Shown: positions 37,693-44,850 of the stretch, in pieces
Numbering within the stretch: position 1 is the first letter of the stretch
Layout of the letters: each line of letters starts with the position of its first letter
Assembly: GCA_020632715.1 (NCBI GenBank)
Contig: JACKFA010000002.1
Span: 186,001-250,000, forward strand
DNA: 64,000 bases
Direction: 5' to 3'
Source of the DNA: Deltaproteobacteria bacterium
GTDB taxonomy: Bacteria; Myxococcota_A; UBA9042; PHBI01
Translations under genes and position numbers: made by a program
Notes under the pieces: generated by a model
Seen by the model: only the letters and a program-made list of their open reading frames with translations
What the model was told of the DNA's origin: nothing
The model's database searches: none

Positions 37693-38624
37693 GAGGCGCG
37701 CTCGCCGGCCTGGTCCTCGCCGCGGGGCTCCTCGCCGGCCCGGGCGCGGCGCTCGCCGACGCCGCGGGCGCGCCGCCGATGTGCAGCTCGGACGAGGAGT
37801 GCTTCGACGGCGCCGTCTGCGTGCAGCAGTTCTGCCAGACGCCCACGCCGTGCGTGGACGCGAGCGAGTGCTGGACGGGCTACTGCGACGGCGAGGTCTG
37901 CCGGGAGCCGCCGCCGTGCGTCGCCGACGACGAGTGCGGAGGCGCCGATCGCTTCTGCGTCGTCGGGGCCTGTCAGTGGGGCGGCCAGAGCGCCTGCCGC
38001 GACGACGCGGGCTGCCCGGAGCTCGCGCGCTGCGGGCCGATCTTCGAGGGCGCGCGCGGCCCCGAGCCCGCGCCGGGCGTCACCGGCGTCTGCCGGGTCG
38101 ACGGGGACGCGCTGCCGACCTCGGTCGCGTGCAGGAACATCTGCGACGCGCTCGCGCCGTGCAGCGTCGTCGCCACCGGCGGCTTCTTCCGGGACGTGGA
38201 TCTCGGCGCGTGGATCCGCGCGTGCGGCGAGCTCTGCACCTACGCGGTCGCGTCCGGGCGCGACGACGAGGGGATCGTCGCCGAGCTCGGGGCGTGCCTC
38301 CCGCCGCAGGGGACCTGCGCCGCGGTGCGGGACGCCTGCGGCGAGCCGATCGTCGAGCGCTTCGCGGTGCTCGTCGTGAAGCTCGATGACGAGGTCGTCG
38401 TGGCGCCGGAGCTCCAGATGTTGCTGCCGAGCGTCCACGAGACGGTCGTCCGCGTCCCGACGCAGGCCGACGAGGGCATGGGCGCCGACCAGATCGGGGG
38501 CTCGAGCGGTTGCGCCGGGGGTGGGCCCACGCCACCCTGGGGGATGTTCTCGGCGCTCCTCGCCGCGGCGCTCGCCGCGGGAAGCAGCCGCCGGCGGAGG
38601 TCCCGATGCCCCTCGCCCCGATGA
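37689..38624 (+). CDS. Cys-rich secreted protein with MYXO-CTERM-like tail, paralog 2
   Basis: 311 residues. A short signal peptide (LAGLVLAAGLLAGPGAALA) leads to Cys pairs CSSDEECFDGAVCVQQFC and CVADDECGGADRFCVVGAC. The same module as in paralog 1 follows: CRNICDALAPCSVV, WIRACGELCTYAV and CAAVRDACGEP. The tail GCAGGGPTPPWGMFSALLAA plus SSRRRRSR fits a MYXO-CTERM-like anchor. The GTG start overlaps the upstream stop by 4 bases, and the gene itself overlaps the start of paralog 3 by 19 bases. This is a tightly coupled operon. Confidence 0.8.
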   Translation: MRGALAGLVLAAGLLAGPGAALADAAGAPPMCSSDEECFDGAVCVQQFCQTPTPCVDASECWTGYCDGEVCREPPPCVADDECGGADRFCVVGACQWGGQSACRDDAGCPELARCGPIFEGARGPEPAPGVTGVCRVDGDALPTSVACRNICDALAPCSVVATGGFFRDVDLGAWIRACGELCTYAVASGRDDEGIVAELGACLPPQGTCAAVRDACGEPIVERFAVLVVKLDDEVVVAPELQMLLPSVHETVVRVPTQADEGMGADQIGGSSGCAGGGPTPPWGMFSALLAAALAAGSSRRRRSRCPSPR

Positions 38625-39538
38625 CGCGCGCCGCGCTCGCGACGCTCGCCCTGTCCCTCCTGACGGTCTCGGCGGCGGCCGAGGCGAAGACGCCCCAGAT
38701 CCCGGTCCAGGTCGACTTCTGCCAGCTCGACCTCGACTGCGAGGACCCCGCGAGCGTCTGCGTCTTCGACACCTGCCAGCCGGCCACGCGCTGCACGTCG
38801 GACGACGCCTGCTCGGGCATCGGGCGCTGCGCCCCGGACGGGGTCTGTCGCGAGCTCGCCGGCTGCGCCGCCGACGCCGACTGCGACGACAGCGCGCTCT
38901 GCAGCGTCGGCGTCTGCGCCATGGACGCGACGCTCTGCCGGTCGCAGGGCGACTGCGACGCCTTCTCGGTGTGCCAGGGGCGCGACGGCGAGCCGCCGGC
39001 CGCCGAGCCCGCGGCGGGCGGGCGCTGCTTCGTGGCGGGGCCGGCCTCGGTGCGCTGCCGCGCCATCTGCGATCCGCTCGGCCCCTGCACCGCGGCCGCG
39101 GCGCAGCTCCGCTTCGGCGCCTCCTTCGACGTGGTCGCCTGGACGGCCTCCTGCGAGGACGCGTGCACCTACGCCGAGGCGGCGAGCGCGGACGACGCGA
39201 CGCGGATCGCCGACCTCGCCGCGTGCATCGGGCCCGACGCGCACTGCGCGGACATCCAGGCGACCTGCGGCGAGGCGCCCGTGCTGGGCCTCCAGGACGT
39301 CTTCACGCGGGCGAGCGCGCACATCCGCCTCTCGAGCGACCTCCTGTCCTTCCCGCCGGCGCTGCCGGGCCAGAGCGGGGGGAGCGGCGTCGAGCAGCCG
39401 CTCGGCGACGACGTCGTGTTCATCGACGACGGCCCCTGCCAGGGCGGGCGCGACGGCGGCGGGGGCTTCCTCCTCGGGGTGCTCGCCGCGACGGCGCTCG
39501 GCGCCGGGCTCACCCGCCGGCTTCGTCGGGCCCCCTGA
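38606..39538 (+). CDS. Cys-rich secreted protein with MYXO-CTERM-like tail, paralog 3
   Basis: 310 residues. The ATG at 38606 has GGCGGAGG upstream and lies inside the end of paralog 2. The signal peptide (ALATLALSLLTVSAAAEA) is followed by CQLDLDCEDPASVCVFDTC and CTSDDACSGIGRC, then the shared module CRAICDPLGPCTAA, WTASCEDACTYAE and CADIQATCGEAP. The C-terminus CQGGRDGGGGFLLGVLAATA plus RRLRRAP is anchor-like. The 3' end overlaps the convergent esterase gene by 29 bases. The three proteins probably form a cell-surface set. No known domain name is assigned to the shared module. Confidence 0.8.
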   Translation: MPLAPMTRAALATLALSLLTVSAAAEAKTPQIPVQVDFCQLDLDCEDPASVCVFDTCQPATRCTSDDACSGIGRCAPDGVCRELAGCAADADCDDSALCSVGVCAMDATLCRSQGDCDAFSVCQGRDGEPPAAEPAAGGRCFVAGPASVRCRAICDPLGPCTAAAAQLRFGASFDVVAWTASCEDACTYAEAASADDATRIADLAACIGPDAHCADIQATCGEAPVLGLQDVFTRASAHIRLSSDLLSFPPALPGQSGGSGVEQPLGDDVVFIDDGPCQGGRDGGGGFLLGVLAATALGAGLTRRLRRAP

Positions 39539-40721
39539 ACCGGTCGAGCCAGGTGACGATGGCGTCGACGGTGGCGTCGACGCGCGGCGAGCGGAAGAGG
39601 TCGAAGGCGTGCTGGGCGCCCGGGATCTCGAGGAGCTGCGCGCGACCGGGGACCTCGCGCTCCATGTGGCGGACGAACGCCCGCGCCTCGGCGACGGGGA
39701 CGACGGTGTCGTGGCTCCCGTGCACGACGAAGAAGGGGGGCGCGTCGGCGTCGACGTGGTCCCAGGGGCTCGCGGCGCGCCAGGCGTCGACGTCCGTCCG
39801 CGGGAGCTTCAGGACGGCGCGCGCGAGGAGGCGCTCGAGCCCCTTGTGGGGCCACTGCCGCTCGCGGTGGAGCAGATCGTAGATCCCGTAGCAGGGGACG
39901 CAGGCGACGACGCTCGTGTCGGCGTGCTCGAAGCCCGGCTGCCAGGCGCCGTAGCGCGGGGTGAGCGCGGCGAGGGCGGCGAGGTGGCCGCCGGCGGAGT
40001 TGCCGGAGAGCACGATGCGCGCTGGGTCGCCGCCCCACTCGGCGGCGTGCTCGCGGACGACGGCGACTGCGCGCTTCACGTCGACGACGTGGTCGGGGAA
40101 GGTGGCCCACGGGGAGAGGCGGTAGTCGACCGAGACGCAGAGCCAGCCCTCGCGGGCGAGGCGGTGGAGGAGGGGGCGCCCCTGGAAGCGGCGGAAGCCG
40201 AGGATCCAGCCGCCGCCGTGCACGTAGACGAAGATGGGGCGCGGGCGCGCGGCGGGGGCGGCGCCGCGGGCGCGGTAGACGTCGGCGACGAGGCGCGCGT
40301 GGACGTCGGGCGCGTAGGGGTGGGTGACGACGCGGGCGACGCCGCGCATGGAGCGCCACCAGGGGTAGAGGCGGGTGAGGCGCGAGGGGGGCTCGGCGCG
40401 CAGCGGGAAGCCGGCGCGGGCTTCGATGACGGCGCGCGCGGCGACGGCGTCGCGCCAGGTGAGGCCGAGGAGGAGCCAGCTCACGATGGCGAGCGCGAGC
40501 CCGGCGAGGCCAGGCCAGGCGGCGAAGGCGCCGGCGGCGCCGAGGCCGGCGGCGATGACGAGCTCGAGGACGACGGCCTGGAGCGGCAGCTCGCCGAGGA
40601 GCCAGCCGGCGGCGAACGCGACCATGGCGACCGGCATGGGGCGGGTCGGTGGGCGGCGGACGTTGACCGCGAGGAGGAGGGCCACGACGCCGAGCGCGAG
40701 CGCGAGCCAGGCGAGCGTCAC
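39510..40721 (-). CDS. Membrane-anchored alpha/beta hydrolase (HSL/acetyl-esterase type)
   Basis: 403 residues. The N-terminal roughly 100 residues hold three hydrophobic helices (LALALGVVALLLAVNV, MVAFAAGWLLGELPLQAVV, LAGLALAIVSWLLLG). The hydrolase domain shows the oxyanion motif YVHGGGWILG, the nucleophile elbow GNSAGG, the acid in VHGSHDTVVP and the catalytic His in GAQHAFDLF. It is a carboxylester hydrolase of the hormone-sensitive-lipase group; substrate unknown. GTG 40721 starts 10 bases after the TerB-like gene's stop, so the two form an operon. A role in acyl-ester turnover near the adjacent lipid locus is only positional inference. Confidence 0.85.
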   Translation of the reverse strand: MTLAWLALALGVVALLLAVNVRRPPTRPMPVAMVAFAAGWLLGELPLQAVVLELVIAAGLGAAGAFAAWPGLAGLALAIVSWLLLGLTWRDAVAARAVIEARAGFPLRAEPPSRLTRLYPWWRSMRGVARVVTHPYAPDVHARLVADVYRARGAAPAARPRPIFVYVHGGGWILGFRRFQGRPLLHRLAREGWLCVSVDYRLSPWATFPDHVVDVKRAVAVVREHAAEWGGDPARIVLSGNSAGGHLAALAALTPRYGAWQPGFEHADTSVVACVPCYGIYDLLHRERQWPHKGLERLLARAVLKLPRTDVDAWRAASPWDHVDADAPPFFVVHGSHDTVVPVAEARAFVRHMEREVPGRAQLLEIPGAQHAFDLFRSPRVDATVDAIVTWLDRFRGPDEAGG

Positions 40722-40731
40722 GGCGCGGGCG

Positions 40732-41055
40732 TCAGCTGACGAGCTCGCGGATGAGGCGGATCGCCTCGGACTCCTCGGGGTCGATGCGGCCGTCGGCGGC
40801 GATGACCTGGGTGAACGCCTCGAGGAAGGCCTGCCGGTGGGCGAGCGGGATGTCGTAGGGATCGAAGTCGGGCGGGCCGTTGGCGAGCCAGGACTTCACG
40901 CGCTGGGTGTCGTCCTCTCCGAGCTCGAGCTCGCGCGCGAGGTTCAGCACGACCTCCTTCTCGACGTCCGCGAGGTTCATGTCGGACCAGGCGGCCACGC
41001 AGGCGAGCTGGATGAGCCGGCGGCGCGTCGGCAGGTCCATGTTCTTGATTTCCAC
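40732..41055 (-). CDS. TerB-like small helical protein
   Basis: 107 residues, all-helical. ACVAAWSDMNLADVEKEVV and VIAADGRIDPEESEAIRLIR are the two acidic loop-helix signatures of the TerB/DUF533-type fold, which can bind metal. The GTG start (MEIKNMDL) follows AGGAGG at good spacing. There is no signal peptide. First gene of a two-gene unit with the esterase. TerB-like domains occur in tellurite-resistance and membrane-stress systems, but none of the other ter genes is here, so no pathway is assigned. Confidence 0.75.
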   Translation of the reverse strand: MEIKNMDLPTRRRLIQLACVAAWSDMNLADVEKEVVLNLARELELGEDDTQRVKSWLANGPPDFDPYDIPLAHRQAFLEAFTQVIAADGRIDPEESEAIRLIRELVS

Positions 41056-41166
41056 GTCGTCCTCCTGACCTGGGGCGACGCTATCACCGCCGCGGGCGCG
41101 GGTCTACCGCGGCCGAGCCGGGCCGGCGGGGGGCCGCCCAGCCGAGCGCTCGCCCGGTTTCCCTTC

Positions 41167-41195
41167 TTGCGGGCGCCCCGGCGCGTCTCCATAAT
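41167..41195 (+). promoter_or_regulatory. Predicted promoter, TTGCGG-N17-CATAAT
   Basis: -35 TTGCGG (41167-41172), a 17-base spacer and -10 CATAAT (41190-41195), about 70 bases before the hydroxylase ATG. One of the better sigma70-like matches in the window. Confidence 0.5.
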
Positions 41196-41264
41196 CAGGC
41201 CACCTCGCGCCCGGCGGGCCGTCGGAGACGGCGCTGGTCGCGGGGGTGCCCCAGGAGGACAGCG

Positions 41265-41912
41265 ATGGCGAAGGGCCAACGGGAGATCGGCGGCTACGCG
41301 ATCAAGCCCCACCAGGAAGCGCGCTACTTCGAGAGCGACTTCCTCGAGCGCTTCAGCAAGTGCCCCGGCTGGCTGCCGCTGGTGGTGTGGGTGCCGATCT
41401 TCTTCGTGCTGATGTGGCTCTCGGCGACGCGCACGGAGCTCGCGGGCGGCTCGATCGCGCTCTTCGCGGTGCTCGGGCTCTTCTTCTGGACGTTCGCCGA
41501 GTACTGGCTCCACCGGAAGCTCTTCCACTTCCGGCGCTTCCCGCGGCTCCACTACATCCTCCACGGCGCGCACCACGAGTACCCGGACGACCGCGGGCGC
41601 GTCGTCTTCCCGCCGACGGCGAGCCTCGCGCTCGGCGCGCTCATCTTCGGGCTGATGGTGCTCGTGTTCGGGCTCCACCGGGCGATGCCGTTCTTCGCGG
41701 GGTTCGTGGTCGGGTACCTCTGGTACGACATGACACATTTCTGGACCCACGTGGCGAAGCCGAAGACGCGCTACGGCAAGTTCCTGCGGCGCCACCACAT
41801 GCTCCACCACTACTCGGAGCCGGATAAGAAGTTCGGCGTGTCGAACCCGATGTGGGACTTCGTGTTCGGCACATACGGGAAGCCGGCGAGCAAAGGGCCG
41901 CGAACCAATTGA
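41265..41912 (+). CDS. FA2H/Scs7-like fatty acid 2-hydroxylase (sterol desaturase superfamily)
   Basis: 215 residues, membrane protein with at least four hydrophobic segments. The di-iron histidine clusters are complete: H83RKLFH88, H96 and H100GAHH104, D155MTHFWTH162, and H177H178xxH181H182. Two long signatures, LHYILHGAHHEYPDDRG with VVFPP and WYDMTHFWTH, closely match eukaryotic sphingolipid fatty acid 2-hydroxylases. Those enzymes insert the 2-hydroxyl of ceramide acyl chains. Unlike yeast and animal versions there is no N-terminal cytochrome b5 domain, so electrons must come from elsewhere. AGGAGG precedes the ATG. It lies upstream of the desaturase and the sphingoid-base gene cluster. 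The substrate (free, acyl-CoA, acyl-ACP or ceramide) cannot be told from sequence. Confidence 0.85.
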   Translation: MAKGQREIGGYAIKPHQEARYFESDFLERFSKCPGWLPLVVWVPIFFVLMWLSATRTELAGGSIALFAVLGLFFWTFAEYWLHRKLFHFRRFPRLHYILHGAHHEYPDDRGRVVFPPTASLALGALIFGLMVLVFGLHRAMPFFAGFVVGYLWYDMTHFWTHVAKPKTRYGKFLRRHHMLHHYSEPDKKFGVSNPMWDFVFGTYGKPASKGPRTN

Positions 41913-42217
41913 TTGCGGCCTGTGCGGCGGGCGCGCGCTGTAACCGTGAACGCCCGGCGGGGCAGGCGGCGCCTGGGTCGTCGCCGGCGGTGCGCGTGAG
42001 GGCGGCCTGGAATGCGGCTGTGCGCGCGCATGTGTGACAACGCCCAGGCGCTCCGGGTTGCGTCAATGGTTCGTCAAAGGCGTACGCCGAGTTGCGAGTC
42101 GTTGCCATTCCGGGGTAGTGCGGACCCCGCGCGCGCCCGCTCCCTGGTCGGCTCGGGGCGAGCGAGCGCTCTGTCGAAGTGACGACAAACGACGAGACGA
42201 GACGAGAGAGGTCGATC
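41913..42217 (+). other. 305-base intergenic region before the desaturase
   Basis: Holds no convincing ORF. At 41963-41975 is CAGGCGGCGCCTG, the exact reverse complement of the first hairpin of the 3107 repeat unit, possibly ending the hydroxylase transcript. A weak promoter candidate is TTGCGA (42092) N18 TAGTGC (42116). GAGAGAGG just before 42218 is the desaturase ribosome-binding site. Confidence 0.5.
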
Positions 42218-43273
42218 GTGGCGATGCAAGCGAGACGGACGGAGGCGCAGGTCGGCGACGCCGCGCCCAGGATGGCCGTCGTCGGTTCACGTACCGGTTC
42301 CGAGCTCAACCAGGCGACGCGGCCCTACGCCGAGGAGGACCGCGCGAAGAGCTGGCGGCTCCTGTTCGTGACGGTGGGGCTCTGGGCGGCGGCGCTCGTC
42401 GGGACGGCGGTGGCGCCGTGGTGGCCGCTGAAGCTCGTGCTGAGCGTGTTCGCGGGCCTCGTGGCGATCCGCTGGTTCATCTTCTATCACGACTACCTCC
42501 ACACGGCGATCCTGCAGGACTCGAAGCTCGCGAGCGCCATCTTCGGGGTGTGCGGCTTCTACACGCTGGCCGTGCGGTCGGTGTGGCGTGAGACGCACAA
42601 CTACCATCACAAGAACAACGCGAAGCTCGTGGGGTCGGCGATCGGGTCGTACCCGGTGCTGACCATCGGCATGTGGCGCTCGCTGACGCCCGCGCAGCGG
42701 CGGCTGTACAAGACCATCCGGCACCCGCTGTTCATCTTCTTCGGGTACTTCACGGTCTTCATGATCGGGATGACCTTCTCGCCGGCGAAGCGCGACATGA
42801 AGAAGCACTGGGGCGGGCCGCTCGCGGTGGCGCTGCACATCGGGGCGTTCGTGGCGCTGGGGCTCCTCGCGGGCTGGGTGACGGCGTTCTTCGTGGTGTC
42901 GTTCCCGCTGATCGTGGCGCTCGGGGCGGGGTCGTACCTGTTCTTCGCGCAGCACAACTTCCCGGAGATGCAGCTCAAGGACCGGCGCGGCTGGGACTAC
43001 ACGTTCGCGGCGCTGCGCTCGTCGAGCTACTTCGTGATGAACCCGGTGATGCACTGGTTCACGGGGAACATCGGCTACCACCACGTCCACCACCTGAACC
43101 ACCGGATCCCGTTCTACCGACTGCCGGAGGCGATGGCGGCCATCCCGGAGCTGCAGGACCCGGGGCGGACGACCTGGAAGCTCTCGGACATCGTGGCGAA
43201 CCTGAAGCTCGCCGTGTGGGATCCGGAGGAGAACCGGATGCTCACGTACAAGGAGCTCGAGGCGAAGTCGTAG
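42218..43273 (+). CDS. Membrane fatty acid desaturase (DesA/omega-6-like)
   Basis: 351 residues from GTG 42218, chosen for the GAGAGAGG site 5-12 bases upstream. The three histidine boxes are HDYLH (91-95), HNYHH (127-131) and HHVHH (288-292), with GNIGYHHVHHLNHRIPFYRL typical of acyl-lipid desaturases of the DesA/Delta12 type. Hydrophobic segments flank the boxes (LLFVTVGLWAAALVGTAV, FVALGLLAGWVTAFFVV). It introduces a double bond into an acyl chain at the membrane using a di-iron centre. A sphingolipid Delta4 or Delta8 desaturase is possible from context, but the C-terminal box fits acyl-lipid enzymes better. A strong terminator follows. Confidence 0.88.
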   Translation: MAMQARRTEAQVGDAAPRMAVVGSRTGSELNQATRPYAEEDRAKSWRLLFVTVGLWAAALVGTAVAPWWPLKLVLSVFAGLVAIRWFIFYHDYLHTAILQDSKLASAIFGVCGFYTLAVRSVWRETHNYHHKNNAKLVGSAIGSYPVLTIGMWRSLTPAQRRLYKTIRHPLFIFFGYFTVFMIGMTFSPAKRDMKKHWGGPLAVALHIGAFVALGLLAGWVTAFFVVSFPLIVALGAGSYLFFAQHNFPEMQLKDRRGWDYTFAALRSSSYFVMNPVMHWFTGNIGYHHVHHLNHRIPFYRLPEAMAAIPELQDPGRTTWKLSDIVANLKLAVWDPEENRMLTYKELEAKS

Positions 43274-43296
43274 CGCTCCCAGGAGAGACGAACGCA

Positions 43297-43329
43297 GAAG
43301 CCCGCTCAGTGAGCGGGCTTCTTGCTTTC
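43297..43329 (+). terminator. Rho-independent terminator after the desaturase
   Basis: GAAGCCCGCTCA (43297-43308) and TGAGCGGGCTTC (43310-43321) form a perfect inverted repeat, folding to a GC-rich stem with a small loop, followed by the T-rich TTGCTTTCT. It begins 24 bases after the desaturase stop codon. Confidence 0.85.
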
Positions 43330-43340
43330 TGGGGTACCGC

Positions 43341-43566
43341 GGGCTTCGGGGCACCGTGGGGGCGGACCACGGAGACGCGGAGACACGGAGGGACGGAGGG
43401 CGCTGGACGCGGGGCTTCGGGGCACCGTGGGGGCGGACCACGGAGACACGGAGACACGGAGAGGACACGGAGGGGACGGAGGGGGACGGCGGCTGCTTTC
43501 GGGCCTTGGGGGCGCCTCAATCAGGGGACAACCACGGAGGCACGGAGGCACGGAGGGATCGGAGAG
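43341..43566 (+). repeat. Direct repeats with ACACGGAG/CCACGGAG units
   Basis: A roughly 50-base segment is duplicated at 43341-43390 and 43412-43460 (GGGCTTCGGGGCACCGTGGG, then GCGGACCACGGAGAC). Around and after it are many short CACGGAG-type units up to about 43560. The composition differs from coding DNA and it lies between convergent genes. Such ACACGGAG-rich intergenic repeats occur in several bacterial genomes; mobility or function is not evident here. Confidence 0.75.
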
Positions 43567-43619
43567 TCACAGGGCTTCTCCCTCCGCTCTCCCTCCCTGC
43601 TCCGTGGTGCACCCGAACG

Positions 43620-44447
43620 CTACGCCGGATGCTGCTTCCGGTACTTCTTCAGCTCGCCGTCGATGACCCAGCGCACGACCCACGGGGCGTGGCGGTTCAT
43701 GAAGTGCGTGAAGCGCCCCATCGCGCCCGGCACGACGTGCAGCTTGCCCTTCGCCATGCCTTTGAGCAGCGTCAGCGCCACGTCCTCCGCCGACATCGTC
43801 TTCACCTCGCCCGAGATCGCCTTCGTCTCCGGCGGCTTGATCCTGTTCTCCTCGGCGAGCTGCGGCGTGTCCGTGTCCGGCGGGTACAGGATCGTCAGCC
43901 GGATGCCGTGGTCGATGAGCTCCTGCCGCAGGCAGTCCGCGAAGCCCACCTGCGCGAACTTGCTCGCGGCGTAGGCCGTGTAGCCGTAGATGCCCATGAA
44001 GCCGAGCATCGACGACACGATCCCGATGCTCCCGCCCTTCGCCGCGATGAGGTGCGGCAGGTACGAGCGCACCGTGTGCACCGTGCCGAAGTAGTTGATC
44101 CGCATCATCTTCTCGAAGACGTCCACCGGCGTCTCGAGGATCCGCGCCGGGTGCGCCACCCCCGCGTTCGCGATCACCACGTCGACCCCGCCGAGCGCCG
44201 CCACCACGTCCTTCGCCGCCGCCTCGCACGCCACCGGATCCGACACGTCGTGCGGCGCGATCATGAAGCGCTGGTCGCTGCCCTGGGCCGCCGCCTTCAC
44301 CTCGGCGAGCGCCTCCTCGAGCCGCTCCTTCCCGCGCGCCGACAGCGCCACGTGCGCCCCCCAGCCCGCGAGGAGCTTCGCCGCCGCGAGCCCGATCCCG
44401 CTCGAGCCACCCGTGATGTACACCCGCTTGCCCCGGTAGAACTCCAT
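43620..44447 (-). CDS. 3-Ketodihydrosphingosine reductase-like SDR
   Basis: 275 residues, classical short-chain dehydrogenase. NAD(P)-binding TGGSSGIG (12-19), NAG (94-96), catalytic Ser145 or Ser146, Tyr159 and Lys163 (YAASK). The segment YPPDTDTPQLAEENRIKPPE (188-207) closely matches animal KDSR, in which YPPDTDTPGFAEEN is diagnostic. FERLMSINYLG-like and FTAYSASKF-like stretches also correspond (FEKMMRINYFG, YTAYAASKF). Expected reaction: NADPH reduction of the 3-ketone of a newly made sphingoid base. The canonical C-terminal membrane segments of KDSR are missing or reduced. GGAGGAGC precedes the ATG. It is divergent from the fatty acyl-AMP ligase, 403 bases away, and probably acts on the product of the megasynthase. 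Confidence 0.88.
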   Translation of the reverse strand: MEFYRGKRVYITGGSSGIGLAAAKLLAGWGAHVALSARGKERLEEALAEVKAAAQGSDQRFMIAPHDVSDPVACEAAAKDVVAALGGVDVVIANAGVAHPARILETPVDVFEKMMRINYFGTVHTVRSYLPHLIAAKGGSIGIVSSMLGFMGIYGYTAYAASKFAQVGFADCLRQELIDHGIRLTILYPPDTDTPQLAEENRIKPPETKAISGEVKTMSAEDVALTLLKGMAKGKLHVVPGAMGRFTHFMNRHAPWVVRWVIDGELKKYRKQHPA

Positions 44448-44850
44448 GGCCCGCTCCTCCTGCCTCTATCCGATCGATGCGTTGCGTCCCGTCGACGCGA
44501 GGCGTCAAAACACACTTCGCGCCGCGCGTCGAGCGCCACCGCGACCTCCCCTGTGGCAGATCGGATTCGCACCATGCGAACCACATTGCGCACATCCGAG
44601 CGAGCGCTCGGCTTGCGAATTCGCCGGTTTCCCGCGATCGCCAGGTCGACACCCCGAAATCGCGCCGGAATTGCATGGCAGATTCCGACGAACGAGCGAT
44701 CGCTCTCTCCCCCGGTAAAGACGCGCCCCTCCCTCTCGTTGCCGATTGGTTGACCCCCGGGATCGAATGCGGTAACGGCGTGCGTCCCGAGCGGCCCTCC
44801 GGCGCATCCGCACCTGCGCAGGCGGCGGTCGAGCGATTCGAGCACGAACG
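44448..44850 (+). other. 403-base divergent regulatory region of the lipid locus
   Basis: No credible ORF. It is visibly less GC-rich than its surroundings. It contains two short perfect palindromes, CGAGCGCTCG (44602-44611) and GCGAATTCGC (44616-44625), that could be operators, and one promoter candidate for the plus strand. It separates the reductase gene from the ligase-methyltransferase-ACP-megasynthase operon. Confidence 0.55.
44750..44778 (+). promoter_or_regulatory. Predicted promoter, TTGACC-N17-TAACGG
   Basis: -35 TTGACC (44750-44755), a 17-base spacer and -10 TAACGG (44773-44778), about 65-70 bases before the ligase ATG. Good -35, moderate -10. It would drive the four-gene megasynthase operon. 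Confidence 0.45.

Noticed and set aside
43341..43566. Possible CRISPR array
   Set aside because: Units are short, irregular and overlapping, with no constant-length spacers and no cas genes nearby.
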